A stretch of DNA of 64,000 nucleotides, taken from contig QCNP01000001.1 of assembly GCA_003210095.1 (NCBI GenBank), positions 62,001 through 126,000 on the forward strand. The letters are read 5' to 3'. Shown here piece by piece: positions 37,694 through 47,419 of the stretch. A program made the translations under genes and the position numbers. Position 1 is the stretch's first letter, and every line of letters begins with the position of its first letter. The stretch is from Pelagibacteraceae bacterium AG-426-E17. GTDB taxonomy: Bacteria; Pseudomonadota; Alphaproteobacteria; Pelagibacterales; Pelagibacteraceae. The notes under the pieces were generated by a model. The model saw nothing but the letters and a program-made list of their open reading frames with translations. It did not search any database and was not told the DNA's origin.

Positions 37694-39100
37694 TTAATCC
37701 AATTTTACACCGATGTATCTTTTTTGATTTTGATTATTGAATATTGCGATTAGTATAGTTTTATTTTGTGACTTTAGTGCTGTGTTGACTAAATTGTTTA
37801 ATTGACTTGCAGACCTAACCTTTCTTTTGCCTGCTTCAACAATAATATCATTTACTTTTAAATAATTTATTGGACTATCTGCTTCAATCTTAGTTATAAC
37901 CAAACCTGATACATTTTGTGGAAGTTGTCTTTGAATAATATCTTCTTTCGTAGTAGGTCTTACCTCAATCTTTAATGCATTAATTGTTTCGACTTGCGGA
38001 ACTTTAGGGCTTTCTGCTCTAAAGTCTTCTGAAGTTTCAAGTCTGCCAAGTGTAATTGTTTTAGTTATTTCTTTTTTATTTCTCCACACTTTAAGTTTAA
38101 CAACTTTTCCAACTTTTGTTTGAGCAACAATTAATGGAAGCTCTTGCATTTCATTAATTTTCTTACCATCAAATTCTAGTATAATATCACCATCTTTAAT
38201 ACCTCCTTTATCTGAGGGACTTCCTGGAGCAACACTTGCAACTAATGCACCTCTTGCTTTTCCTAATTTTTCAATTTCTGCAATTTCTTTTGTCACATTT
38301 TGAATTCTTACACCTAACCATCCTCTTTTAGTTTCACCGAATTCAATTAATTGATCTATTACTTGTTTTGCACTATTCGATGGAATTGCAAAACCAATAC
38401 CAATTGAACCTTGTTGACCAAGTATTGCTGTATTTATTCCTATCACATCTCCATCCATATTAAATAAAGGTCCACCAGAATTACCTGTATTAATTGATGC
38501 ATCTGTCTGAATGAAATCTTCATATCTTGACAATCCAATATTCCTATTTCTTGCTGAAATTATTCCTGAAGTAACAGTCCCGCCTAAACCAAAAGGATTT
38601 CCAATCGCTATAACCCAGTCACCTATTCTAGCCTTGTCAGAGTTTCCAAATTTAACAGGTTGAAATTTGTCATCAGATTTAATTTTCAATACTGCAACGT
38701 CTGATAATGGGTCTGCACCAATAATTTCTGCTTTATATTCTTTATCATTACTAAATCTAACTACTATATCTTCCGCACCCTTTATCACATGATTATTTGT
38801 TATAACTGTCCCGTTACTATTTATTACAAAACCTGAGCCTAGTGCGCTTGCTTTTCTTTTCTGTGGTGAGCCAAATTCTTTAAACATATCTCCAAACGGG
38901 GAACCTGGTGGAAATTCAAAAGGAAAAGGATTTGTATTTTGTACTACAGTTGTTGTAGTTGAAATGTTTACAACAGATGGCATTAAATCCTCTGCCAAAT
39001 CAGCAAAAGATGCTGGTCTATCCTGAGAATTAGTTGGAAAGATCGTTGCTATTGAAAACAACAAAATCAAAGTAAAATATTTTTTTAATATTACTCTCAT
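37694..39100 (-). CDS. degP: Do/DegP-type periplasmic serine endoprotease
   Basis: A 468-residue HtrA protease with a signal peptide (about 1-26). The catalytic triad is in VITNNHVIKG (His), DPLSDVAVLKI (Asp) and GNSGGPLF (Ser). Two PDZ domains follow (about 265-360 and 370-465), with GWLGVRIQ and GALVASVAPGSP. It degrades or refolds damaged envelope proteins. It forms a run with yjeT, hflC and hflK. Confidence 0.94.
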   Translation of the reverse strand: MRVILKKYFTLILLFSIATIFPTNSQDRPASFADLAEDLMPSVVNISTTTTVVQNTNPFPFEFPPGSPFGDMFKEFGSPQKRKASALGSGFVINSNGTVITNNHVIKGAEDIVVRFSNDKEYKAEIIGADPLSDVAVLKIKSDDKFQPVKFGNSDKARIGDWVIAIGNPFGLGGTVTSGIISARNRNIGLSRYEDFIQTDASINTGNSGGPLFNMDGDVIGINTAILGQQGSIGIGFAIPSNSAKQVIDQLIEFGETKRGWLGVRIQNVTKEIAEIEKLGKARGALVASVAPGSPSDKGGIKDGDIILEFDGKKINEMQELPLIVAQTKVGKVVKLKVWRNKKEITKTITLGRLETSEDFRAESPKVPQVETINALKIEVRPTTKEDIIQRQLPQNVSGLVITKIEADSPINYLKVNDIIVEAGKRKVRSASQLNNLVNTALKSQNKTILIAIFNNQNQKRYIGVKLD

Positions 39101-39285
39101 AAAACTTTCATATACCAGATGATTAAAAAACCAACTAATGCAAATATTATCCCTCCAATTCTTAGTTTAGAGTCTTTTATCAACTTTAGCTTTTCTAACA
39201 TATTTCTCATTTTTGAGGGAAATAAGGCGTATAAAGCACCTTCTATAAATAAAAATAGTCCAAAAGCGACTATTATTTCTTTCAT
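39097..39285 (-). CDS. yjeT: Small membrane protein, YjeT / DUF2065 family
   Basis: A 62-residue protein with two hydrophobic segments (about 3-22 and 42-60) and LFIEGALYALFPSKMRNML, the family pattern. Its function is unknown, but it is often found beside hflK-hflC. It overlaps the degP start by 4 bp and lies 4 bp after hflC. Confidence 0.82.
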   Translation of the reverse strand: MKEIIVAFGLFLFIEGALYALFPSKMRNMLEKLKLIKDSKLRIGGIIFALVGFLIIWYMKVL

Positions 39286-39289
39286 ACTT

Positions 39290-40159
39290 TTACTGATTTA
39301 ATTGTTTTGCTTTTATATCTCCAAAGAATTTAAAAAATTCACTATCAGGTGATAGAATTAAAGAAGTTTCACCACCTATTAAGGCTTTTTCATAAGCTTG
39401 CATCGCTCTATAAAAAGCAAAGAACTGTGGATCTTGACCAAAGGCGTCTGCAAATATTTTATTTCTTTTTCCATCACCTTCACCCTTCATGATTTGGGAT
39501 TTTTTTTCTGCATCTGCAAGTATTACTGTAACCTCTTTGTCAGCAGTTGATGTTATTGTGACAGCCATTTCTGCGCCTTTAGCTCTAAATTCTTTTGCTT
39601 CTCTCTCCCTTTCAGTTTGCATTCTCCTGTAAATTGCATCACTGTTGGCTTGTGGAAGATCGGCTCTTTTAATTCTTACATCAACTATTTTAATTCCAAA
39701 ATTTTCAGCCTCATTGTTTACACCTTCTTGTATTAAAGCCATTTGTTTTGTTCTATCCTGAGATAATAATGTTTGTAATTCTTGCTGACCTAAAACGTTT
39801 CTTATTCTTGAGTTGATAATTGTTGATAGTCTTGATCTAGCAACTCTTTCATTACCAACCGATATGTAGAATTTTAATGGATCAATAATTTGAAATCTTG
39901 CAAAAGCGTCGACGATTAAACGTTTTTGATCTGATGCAATTACTTCTTCGGGTGGTGTATCCAAATTTAAAATTCTTTTATCTAAATAAACAACGTTTTG
40001 GATAAATGGTAATTTAAAATTTATACCTGGTTTTAATATAATTTTTTTTGGATCACCAAATTGTAAAACAATTGCTTGGTTAACTTCTTTTACAATAAAA
40101 ATAGAAAAGAAGGCTGTGAAAGCTATAACTAGTACTATTGGTAATGCAAATTTTTTCAT
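39290..40159 (-). CDS. hflC: Membrane protease regulator HflC
   Basis: A 289-residue SPFH/prohibitin-domain protein with one N-terminal membrane helix. With HflK it forms a large periplasmic cage around the FtsH protease. Family segments: EVNQAIVLQFGDPK, RILNLDTPPEEV, and IVDVRIKRADLP followed by a coiled coil with RMQTERERE. It is one base from hflK. Confidence 0.94.
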   Translation of the reverse strand: MKKFALPIVLVIAFTAFFSIFIVKEVNQAIVLQFGDPKKIILKPGINFKLPFIQNVVYLDKRILNLDTPPEEVIASDQKRLIVDAFARFQIIDPLKFYISVGNERVARSRLSTIINSRIRNVLGQQELQTLLSQDRTKQMALIQEGVNNEAENFGIKIVDVRIKRADLPQANSDAIYRRMQTEREREAKEFRAKGAEMAVTITSTADKEVTVILADAEKKSQIMKGEGDGKRNKIFADAFGQDPQFFAFYRAMQAYEKALIGGETSLILSPDSEFFKFFGDIKAKQLNQ

Positions 40160-40160
40160 A

Positions 40161-41258
40161 TTAATTAGTTTTTTTCTTTAGTTCTGGTAATGGTAGATAA
40201 GGAACAACTCCCGATCCTGAATCTTTATCAATTATAACTTTATCAATATCTGCAAGAACCTTTTCCATTGTCTCCAAATACATTCTTTCTTGAGTTACTT
40301 CTTTAGCCTTTCTGTACTCATTAAAAATAGATAAAAATCTACTTGCTTCACCCTCGGCTTTTGCAACAACTTCCTTTTTATAAGCTTCTGCAGCTTGAAG
40401 TATTTTAGCAGCTTCACCCCTTGCTCTTGGAATAACATCATTAGCATACGCCTCAGCTTCGTTTTTTGATCTTTCCATATCTGCTCTTGCTGCTTGTACA
40501 TCTCTAAATGCATCAATAACTTGATCTGGTGGATCTGCTTTTTGCGTTTGAACTTGTGTTACTTGAATACCGCTCTGGTACTCATCTAAAATTTGTTGAA
40601 TAATTGTCTCAGTTTCTTGTTCAATTACAGATCTCCCCTCTGTTAAAATTGGTTGAATATTACTTTTAGCGATTACTTCTCTCATCGCAGTTTCTGCGGC
40701 CGCTTTTACTGTGCCTTCTGGATCTTGAATTTTAAAAAGAAATTTACCCGCATCTTTTATTACCCAAAATACAGAAAAATCTATATTCACAATATTTTCG
40801 TCTCCAGTTAACATCAAACTTTCTTCTGGTACATCCGCAACTACACCTGAACTAAATCCAGTGTCCCTTTCTGATCTAAATCCGATATCAATTCTATTTA
40901 CTTTTGTAACTTTTGGAGTAATGACGCTTTCAATTGGAAAAGGTATATGATAGTTCAAACCTGGTTGAGTAGTTGAAACAAACTTTCCAAATCTTAAAAC
41001 AACTCCCTGCTCATCTGGTAAAACTCGGTATAAACCACTTAATGCCCAAATTATTAGTAAAATTGAAATTCCAAAAATTAATGGCTTTCCACCTTTGGAT
41101 GCACCACCTGGTAAAAATCTGTTTATTTTGTCCTGCAAATTTTTAATGATCTCGTCTATATTCGGGGGTGTTGGGCCTCTTCTTCCTGAGCCATTTCCAC
41201 CGCCACCTGGAGGAGATCCCCATGGACTACCACCTCTACTTCTAAAATCATTAACCAT
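40161..41258 (-). CDS. hflK: Membrane protease regulator HflK
   Basis: A 365-residue partner of HflC. The first 45 residues are glycine/proline-rich (GGSPWGSPPGGGGNGSG), then one membrane helix (about 62-80) and the SPFH domain with LPDEQGVVLRFGKF and NYHIPFPIE. The coiled coil around 260-315 is rich in Ala/Glu (AEAYANDVIPRARGEAAKI). It is the first gene of this minus-strand run and is divergent from mrp. Confidence 0.94.
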   Translation of the reverse strand: MVNDFRSRGGSPWGSPPGGGGNGSGRRGPTPPNIDEIIKNLQDKINRFLPGGASKGGKPLIFGISILLIIWALSGLYRVLPDEQGVVLRFGKFVSTTQPGLNYHIPFPIESVITPKVTKVNRIDIGFRSERDTGFSSGVVADVPEESLMLTGDENIVNIDFSVFWVIKDAGKFLFKIQDPEGTVKAAAETAMREVIAKSNIQPILTEGRSVIEQETETIIQQILDEYQSGIQVTQVQTQKADPPDQVIDAFRDVQAARADMERSKNEAEAYANDVIPRARGEAAKILQAAEAYKKEVVAKAEGEASRFLSIFNEYRKAKEVTQERMYLETMEKVLADIDKVIIDKDSGSGVVPYLPLPELKKKTN

Positions 41259-41339
41259 GCACTTTATATAGTGTCTTTGTTGGGAAAAACAAGTTTAGTA
41301 TGTTAAAAGATCCCTTAAAAAATCGGACTTAATGTAGCA

Positions 41340-42137
41340 ATGATAGGAAAACCTTATAAAAAAACCTTTGTTAAAAACCCAATACAGGGCACTAAATTTA
41401 CTTTAGCAATATCAAGTGCCAAAGGTGGTGTTGGAAAATCTACTTTTGCTACAAACTTAGCCTTAGCATTAAAAAATTTAGGTTGCAAAGTAGGAATATT
41501 AGATGCTGATATCTATGGTCCATCATTACCTAAACTTTTTTCAATTAATCAAAAACCTGAGAGTGATGGCTCGAATTTAAAACCTATTGTTAAATACGAC
41601 ATTCAATGTATGTCGATAGGATTTCTAACTGACGAACAAACACCAATGATTTGGAGGGGTCCTATGGTAACTAGTACTATAAAAACTTTTGCACAAAAAG
41701 TCAGTTGGAATAATTTAGATTTTATCATTGTAGATATGCCTCCTGGAACAGGGGATACTCAGCTTACATTTGCGCAAGAGATAGAGATGGATGGAGCAAT
41801 CATAGTTTCTACTCCTCAGGAACTTGCGCTTCAAGATGTTAAAAGAGGGATAAGAATGTTTGATAAATTAGGGGTAAAGATTATTGGGCTTGTTGATAAC
41901 ATGAGTTTTTTTAAGGGGGACGATGGTAAAAAATATCCTATATTTGGTGAAGGTGGAGTTAAAAGAACTGCAGAGGAATTTAAAAAGGAGTTTTTATGCG
42001 AAATTCCAATTGATCCTGAAGTTGGTAAATCTGGTGATGAAGGCAAGCCAATTGTTGAGAGTAATCCAGATAACGAGATTTCTAAAATTTTTTTAGATAT
42101 AGCAAAAAAAATTAAATCGTCTTTTATTGAAAATTAG
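41340..42137 (+). CDS. mrp: Mrp/ApbC-type iron-sulfur cluster carrier ATPase, short form
   Basis: A 265-residue P-loop ATPase with the deviant Walker A SSAKGGVGKSTFATNLALAL (in two parts), DADIYGPSLPKLF, MPPGTGDTQLT and GLVDNMSFF. Mrp proteins load Fe-S clusters onto apoproteins. E. coli Mrp is about 369 residues, with an N-terminal MIP18/DUF59 domain; here the P-loop begins at about residue 28, so that domain is absent, and only 80 bp separate the ATG from the divergent hflK, so it is not hidden upstream. The CxxC of some family members is not obvious. Confidence 0.88.
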   Translation: MIGKPYKKTFVKNPIQGTKFTLAISSAKGGVGKSTFATNLALALKNLGCKVGILDADIYGPSLPKLFSINQKPESDGSNLKPIVKYDIQCMSIGFLTDEQTPMIWRGPMVTSTIKTFAQKVSWNNLDFIIVDMPPGTGDTQLTFAQEIEMDGAIIVSTPQELALQDVKRGIRMFDKLGVKIIGLVDNMSFFKGDDGKKYPIFGEGGVKRTAEEFKKEFLCEIPIDPEVGKSGDEGKPIVESNPDNEISKIFLDIAKKIKSSFIEN

Positions 42138-42139
42138 TT

Positions 42140-44239
42140 TTATTTTAAAGTATAGACTTTTAAATAAATACCATATTCAGGATCCTCAGCAAAAAAATCC
42201 ATATTGCTGGATACATCAACATTTAAATTGTTGTGTTTGCTTTTATAAGAGATTTCAGTGGAAGTTTCGTGAACAGAAATAGCATAAGATGATTTATATG
42301 ATGCTCTATAATCTCCTGCAATTACAAAATTATCATTGTAACTGTCTTCTGTAGTTTGGTCTCTAGTATACTTTGTCATTAAATTAAAACCACTATCTGT
42401 AATTAAATCGAAACCTATTCCAGTATGAACACTGTGGGTGGCATTATTAATGTTATCTAAAGTGTATTTATCTCCACTTGATGAATATGAAAATTTTTGT
42501 TTTGTTGACGGGCTCATATCAGCAGAGTAATTAAAATCAAAATAGGGTAAAAAGGTCTTATTTTTTAAGTCAAATTTTTTATCAATATTAGCACCAACTG
42601 AGGTAATAAAATTTCCAATGTACTGATCTTTAAATTTTAAATTTAAACCTGCAGCACCTGTTTCCGTATATTCTGCAAAGTGTGTTACACCGTAGTCTAT
42701 TTTAATTTTGGGTGTAAAATTTAAGTTATTTTTTGAAAGAGTATCTCTTAAACTAAAAGAGCCATAAATTTGCTCACCGGACCTCTCGCCATTAGTTGAG
42801 GTAGAACCACTATTATTAATTAAATCAGAATTTATGAAACTTAAACCTAATAAGTGATCAGTAAATCTTTCTTCACCTTTAGGTTTAGTCTCATAAAAAG
42901 TCAGACTAAATGTGCTCATATTCAATGCACTTCCAAGGTCTCCCACATCAACGTCATCACTTCCAAATCTTAATGCAATACCTCTCATTATGTTATCTTT
43001 ACCTCTTTTGTCTGCACCTAGTGTGATTGCTGAAGTATTTATATCTTTTGAGGATGAAACAGAGGTATCGCCTATTCGGCCTACACTGATTGTTCCTTCG
43101 CTCCATAGAGACCAACTAGAATTTTCATTATCGGTGTTTGAAGAATTATAATTAGATAAATAAACTGGTAGCAACGTTTTTGATAAAGAGTTTAAAATTT
43201 CATTATTAAATTGAAATTTAATATTTTGATTAGTTAAATTTCCCCTACTGTTGTTCCTTCTTAACCATTGCATACGATTGATTACTGGATACGTGGTGTG
43301 TTGTATTAATTTTTTTGCGCTTTCAGATTGAGTCTCAATAGAAGCAACATCATCTTTATTAGCTGTTGGATCAATACAATTAATCACCCCAAAACCACAA
43401 CTTAAATTATATTCACTAACAGTTTTGTTGTTTGTTTTAAAATCTAAAACAAACATTTTTAAACCATCCGAACTGAATGCTATACCTGAAACTTGATCAG
43501 CTTCACCTGAAACATCGTAACCCCCCTCTTTTTTTATATTAGATAAATCGAATGGTGTACTTAAATTGAATTCTTGAACTTTATCTTTTCCATGTCCTGT
43601 TATATACATTTTAGAACCATCAGAACTGAATGCTAATCCCTGTGGATTACCTTCAAGTTGTGAAAAGGTTTTACTACTTGTTCCGGTAGATTGTTGTTCA
43701 AAAGTAGCGTTTGAAATATTAAAAGGGCTAGTAAGTGAATATTTTTTAATAAAGTCATTCCCAGTTCCATCATAGATAAATAATTTTGTTCCACTATTGT
43801 TAAATGCAATATCTCTTATATTCATCTCTCCCTCAAAGTGTGTAGTCACAAAGGCACAAGATGAGACATCATAAGCAGTATCTAATTTATACTCTTCTAT
43901 TCCTTCTGCTCCAGAATCTGAACCGATTAAAAACATTTTAGTTCCATCTGAACTTAATTTTAAACCAATTACATCCTCATCTTGGTCTGAATGAGTACAT
44001 TCGTTAGAATTTCTTGTAGCTGTTGAAACGTCAAAACCTACAGTTAAATCAAATTCATAAACTTTATTTTGACTTGAGCCAGAGATAAACATTTTGGTTC
44101 CATTTGCGTTAAATGCTATCCCATGTGCAATTCTTTGAGTAATATCTTTACTGTCAACAAATGATGAAACTTCTCCAAAAGCATTAACATTTGCAAATAA
44201 GAAAACGATTATGAAAGTTATTTTATTTATAAGTTTCAT
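42140..44239 (-). CDS. Exported propeller-repeat protein with autotransporter-like beta-barrel
   Basis: A 699-residue protein I cannot name. A signal peptide (about 1-22, ending in NAFG) is followed by five tandem repeats of about 50 residues (about 32-290) with the pattern GIAFSSDGTKMFI-G-x-V-EYxL-xxFDVS, as expected for beta-propeller blades. After a linker, the last ~330 residues are rich in alternating aromatic/polar strands (LWSEGTISVGRIGDT, ALRFGSDDVDVG, YFDFNYSADM), like an autotransporter barrel with WSEG.. as the usual start. The repeat resembles repeats of marine phage and bacterial surface proteins as I remember them. A surface-exposed propeller held by an outer-membrane barrel is the inference. 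The function is unknown. Confidence 0.6.
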   Translation of the reverse strand: MKLINKITFIIVFLFANVNAFGEVSSFVDSKDITQRIAHGIAFNANGTKMFISGSSQNKVYEFDLTVGFDVSTATRNSNECTHSDQDEDVIGLKLSSDGTKMFLIGSDSGAEGIEEYKLDTAYDVSSCAFVTTHFEGEMNIRDIAFNNSGTKLFIYDGTGNDFIKKYSLTSPFNISNATFEQQSTGTSSKTFSQLEGNPQGLAFSSDGSKMYITGHGKDKVQEFNLSTPFDLSNIKKEGGYDVSGEADQVSGIAFSSDGLKMFVLDFKTNNKTVSEYNLSCGFGVINCIDPTANKDDVASIETQSESAKKLIQHTTYPVINRMQWLRRNNSRGNLTNQNIKFQFNNEILNSLSKTLLPVYLSNYNSSNTDNENSSWSLWSEGTISVGRIGDTSVSSSKDINTSAITLGADKRGKDNIMRGIALRFGSDDVDVGDLGSALNMSTFSLTFYETKPKGEERFTDHLLGLSFINSDLINNSGSTSTNGERSGEQIYGSFSLRDTLSKNNLNFTPKIKIDYGVTHFAEYTETGAAGLNLKFKDQYIGNFITSVGANIDKKFDLKNKTFLPYFDFNYSADMSPSTKQKFSYSSSGDKYTLDNINNATHSVHTGIGFDLITDSGFNLMTKYTRDQTTEDSYNDNFVIAGDYRASYKSSYAISVHETSTEISYKSKHNNLNVDVSSNMDFFAEDPEYGIYLKVYTLK

Positions 44240-44266
44240 TTATAGTTTTTATTTTTTTTCTGGAAA

Positions 44267-45214
44267 CTATATCAACTTATCTTTAAGATCAAAAGCCAAC
44301 ATAAGCTCATTCCACTCTCTTTTTGAAAGGCCTGATTGTTCAGGACCTACTTTTTTACCACTTATAAGTTTTTGAATGATTATTTTACCTTTAGATGATA
44401 CCTCTGTGCCACCTACTCTATAATCCATAAATGCTTCATAAGTTGTTGGCACCCATCTTTTTAAAGTATCCAACATTACATCTGCATAAGCTCTTATTTC
44501 ATATTGAGCATGATGGTCAGCTCTTAATCTTAAAAAATTCATTAAATTTAAAAGATCTGTTTTCCAGTACCACTGTGTATAGGTATTTAAAGTTAAATTC
44601 ATTCTAGCAAGTTCTCTTGCTAGTCCAGTTTCTTTTTCATCAACAACTGAACCATCGTATCTTTCATTTAACATTGTTTCATAATTTTCGTATGTTCGTT
44701 CAGCATCGTTTTTTAAAAGACTTAAAACCTTTTTTGCTTGCTCGCCTTGAAGCACCTCTCCTCTACCTTGTCTGTTACTTTTTGATTGTGCAGCTAAGTG
44801 TTCATTTTTTGGAAGGTAAAATTCTTTATCTAAAATTGAATAACGTGCTGAGTACTCATTAACATTTGCAGTTCTATGTCTTATCCATTGTCTTGCAATA
44901 AATATAGGAAGCTTTACATGATATTTAATTTCACACATTTCAAATGGTGTGCTGTGCCAATGACGCATTAAATATTTTATCAATCCGCTATCTGTAGATA
45001 CTTTTTTTGTACCTTTCCCATATGATACTCTTGCTGCTTGAACGATAGATGTATCGTCACCCATGTAATCTATAACCCTCACAAATCCATGATCTAATAC
45101 TGAAATTACATCATAAAGAATCTTTTCAAGCTCTGGGGCAACTACTCTCTTGGTCTTGTTTTCCTGAGTTTGTAAATCTTTTATCTCTTGTTCTTGTTCT
45201 TTAGTTAATTTCAT
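44267..45214 (-). CDS. thyX: Flavin-dependent thymidylate synthase
   Basis: Makes dTMP from dUMP using FAD, NADPH and methylene-THF. The ThyX motif is [14 protein letters not shown] (RHRx7S) and the mid-section has [16 protein letters not shown]. 315 residues; the extra length compared with 230-250-residue bacterial ThyX is at the N-terminus and is common in alphaproteobacteria. It presumably replaces ThyA in this genome. The gene is the only clearly recognisable nucleotide enzyme nearby apart from the MazG-like one. Confidence 0.93.
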   Translation of the reverse strand: MKLTKEQEQEIKDLQTQENKTKRVVAPELEKILYDVISVLDHGFVRVIDYMGDDTSIVQAARVSYGKGTKKVSTDSGLIKYLMRHWHSTPFEMCEIKYHVKLPIFIARQWIRHRTANVNEYSARYSILDKEFYLPKNEHLAAQSKSNRQGRGEVLQGEQAKKVLSLLKNDAERTYENYETMLNERYDGSVVDEKETGLARELARMNLTLNTYTQWYWKTDLLNLMNFLRLRADHHAQYEIRAYADVMLDTLKRWVPTTYEAFMDYRVGGTEVSSKGKIIIQKLISGKKVGPEQSGLSKREWNELMLAFDLKDKLI

Positions 45215-45291
45215 TAATAATTATTAATATAGAATCTATAAAATATGTTTGTATAGTATTGCAATCAATTTTCCAACACAGATAGTAATTA

Positions 45292-47067
45292 TTATGGTTT
45301 CAACTTATAAGAGTGAGACCTGAAATTTTTCTCATTTTTGATTTGATTACAATATTTTTTAAAAAATATATCTTCCGACTCTAATCCTTTTATTTTACCA
45401 TTTTCATTTATAGATGGGGCAAATTTTTTAGTATATTTGTAGAACCAAAATTTTGGGTCTCTAACTAATTTGATGAATGCAGTATTATTGTAATTATTTA
45501 AATAATTTTCTGAATTTCTCCATTTAGAAGTTTCAATTTTTTCGTACTTACAAATTTCATAAACTCTTGGCTCTCTAGAAAAAGCATTTTTATGAATATC
45601 AGATAAAACTATATTTTCGCTTATGAAAACTATAAATAGAACTAAATAAGAAACTACTATTGTTTTTTTCTTTAGTTCACTAAATATAATTGAAGCTATG
45701 ATTAAGTATAAAGGAAAAATATACATATTATAGCCGTGTGTTTCACGTAAATTAAAAATTAGATAATGAATTATGATACCCACAAATAATGAAACTGATA
45801 AATAGTGAATGTTTCTATTTTTTATTTTTTTAATTGAAAAATAAATTAACAAAATAAAAAAAAGAACCTGCAAGGTTCTAAAAAAATTTCTCGGATCAAG
45901 AAATAAAATAGGTGTTATATCAGTATTTTTGTCAAAGTTCATATCCAAGTAACCACCAAACCCAAGAATAATATTACTTATACCATCTGATATTCCTACA
46001 TTAGGTTTATATGCGCTTGTAAATACTAACATATGCTCTAATGGATTTGTTAATCTTGTTAAAATTGATTTATTAAATGGAATTAAATTAATTATGTCTA
46101 AAAATATTATAAATAAGACGCAAAGAATAAATCCTGTTAAAATTGAAGAGATAATTATTATTATTTCATAAGGTTTAGCTAAATTTTTTTTGGTTAAAAT
46201 ATTTATATAAAAAGAATAAAAAATCACAAACACTATTAAAAGTATTGAGTCTAAATTTTGTGCAAAATAATATCTTTCATCGTTCAATTCGCTTAAAAAA
46301 GTAATATCAAATATTAGTTGAGTTAAGATATAACTTGCTAAAAACAAAAATAAAAAAGTAATGTTTAAAATATAATACTTTTTGTTATAAAAAAAATTTT
46401 GTTTTGAAGCGTTAATATAATTTATTAAGAACGGTAAACTAATCAAAAATGTAAAAAATAGAAATATTACTTGTATTTTAGCCAGCATAGCTAAACATAA
46501 AAAAAAACCTGAAATGACTAAGTGTTTAATTTTTTTCTTTTTAATAAATTTAATTAAAAAGTTTAAAAAAAATAAAATCATTAAAATCGACAAAACCTCT
46601 GATCTTATCAGAAAAAGTAATTCGTAAGTGTCTTGTAAAATAAGAATTAAAAGAACAAGAAGAACTGACAAATTCTTTTTAATATTTAGAAGTTTTAAAA
46701 TATTAAAAAGGACAAAAGCTAGCAAAAATAAATAAATGCTATTTAAAATTCTTCCAATAATAAAAAATTTTTGCAAATTTTCGTCAATATTTTCTGAGTT
46801 AAAAATTTCCTGAATTAGAAAATTTTCAAAAAAAATAGACAAAAGCTTAAAAATTCCCCCAAGTATAAGAAAAGTAGTATATGAAGGATGATCCCTGAAT
46901 TCCTGTTCTATACCTGAAGATATAAGTAATGAATTATAAATCATTACTATATCTATATCTAATATTGAACTCCAATGTTGATCAGATAATTGAAAAAGAT
47001 TTAGTAATATTAAATAGAAAAATAAAAAGATTATTAAAATTTTAGAATTATCTTTAAAAATATTCAT
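45292..47067 (-). CDS. Large polytopic membrane protein, possible glycosyltransferase-like
   Basis: A 591-residue protein with about 12-13 membrane helices and a hydrophilic C-terminal tail of roughly 100 residues. The first periplasmic loop has DQHWSSILDIDIVMIYNSLLISSGIEQEFRDHP (quoted in pieces: DQHWS, DIDIVMIYN, EQEFRDHP), the place where GT-C glycosyltransferases have their acidic residues. RETHGYNMYIFPLYLI occurs late. No named family is certain. It is 77 bp downstream of nothing on its strand and runs toward thyX. Confidence 0.5.
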   Translation of the reverse strand: MNIFKDNSKILIIFLFFYLILLNLFQLSDQHWSSILDIDIVMIYNSLLISSGIEQEFRDHPSYTTFLILGGIFKLLSIFFENFLIQEIFNSENIDENLQKFFIIGRILNSIYLFLLAFVLFNILKLLNIKKNLSVLLVLLILILQDTYELLFLIRSEVLSILMILFFLNFLIKFIKKKKIKHLVISGFFLCLAMLAKIQVIFLFFTFLISLPFLINYINASKQNFFYNKKYYILNITFLFLFLASYILTQLIFDITFLSELNDERYYFAQNLDSILLIVFVIFYSFYINILTKKNLAKPYEIIIIISSILTGFILCVLFIIFLDIINLIPFNKSILTRLTNPLEHMLVFTSAYKPNVGISDGISNIILGFGGYLDMNFDKNTDITPILFLDPRNFFRTLQVLFFILLIYFSIKKIKNRNIHYLSVSLFVGIIIHYLIFNLRETHGYNMYIFPLYLIIASIIFSELKKKTIVVSYLVLFIVFISENIVLSDIHKNAFSREPRVYEICKYEKIETSKWRNSENYLNNYNNTAFIKLVRDPKFWFYKYTKKFAPSINENGKIKGLESEDIFFKKYCNQIKNEKNFRSHSYKLKP

Positions 47068-47114
47068 AAAACTTAACTTAACACAATGATTGTAAAATTT
47101 AGTTTTAGTTCTAT

Positions 47115-47393
47115 ATTAAGCATGTTGGATTTCCAACTACGACGATAAACGAATTTCGTAATAAACATTGCGGACGTGGGGGCAGTACCCACCACCTCCA
47201 CCAAAAAAGTTACAAATTATGGGGGTGAACTAGGATCGACGGATGTCTAAAAGTCTTTCTTTCGTTCGGAATAGTTCCACCGTAACGGGCTATTTATAAT
47301 TGCAAATAATAAATTTGCACTTGCAGCTTAATTATTTTTTTAATTAAGTGACGGGGTTTGGGGCACCTGGCAACAGAACGCCCCTTTTTTTTT
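47115..47393 (+). ncRNA. ssrA: Two-piece (circularly permuted) tmRNA
   Basis: The acceptor piece comes first: the T-arm region GTGGGGGCAGTACCCAC and CACCTCC-A-CCA ending at 47203. Seventeen bases later the coding piece begins at 47221 with GGGGGTGAAC. GGGGGTG pairs with CACCTCC (one G-U), rebuilding the acceptor stem across the cut. The tag reading frame at 47302-47331 is GCA AAT AAT AAA TTT GCA CTT GCA GCT TAA, giving ANNKFALAA, which ends in the ALAA recognised by ClpXP-type proteases. A terminator closes the coding piece. tmRNA frees ribosomes stalled on broken mRNA. The 5' end of the acceptor piece (about 47115) is estimated. Confidence 0.92.
47360..47393 (+). terminator. Intrinsic terminator of ssrA
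   Basis: GGGGC (47360-47364) pairs with GCCCC (47380-47384), with a 15-base loop, followed by nine Ts. It is the most GC-rich hairpin in the window and ends the coding piece of tmRNA. Confidence 0.8.
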
Positions 47394-47419
47394 ATTTATT
47401 AATTATATAAACTTAAAAT

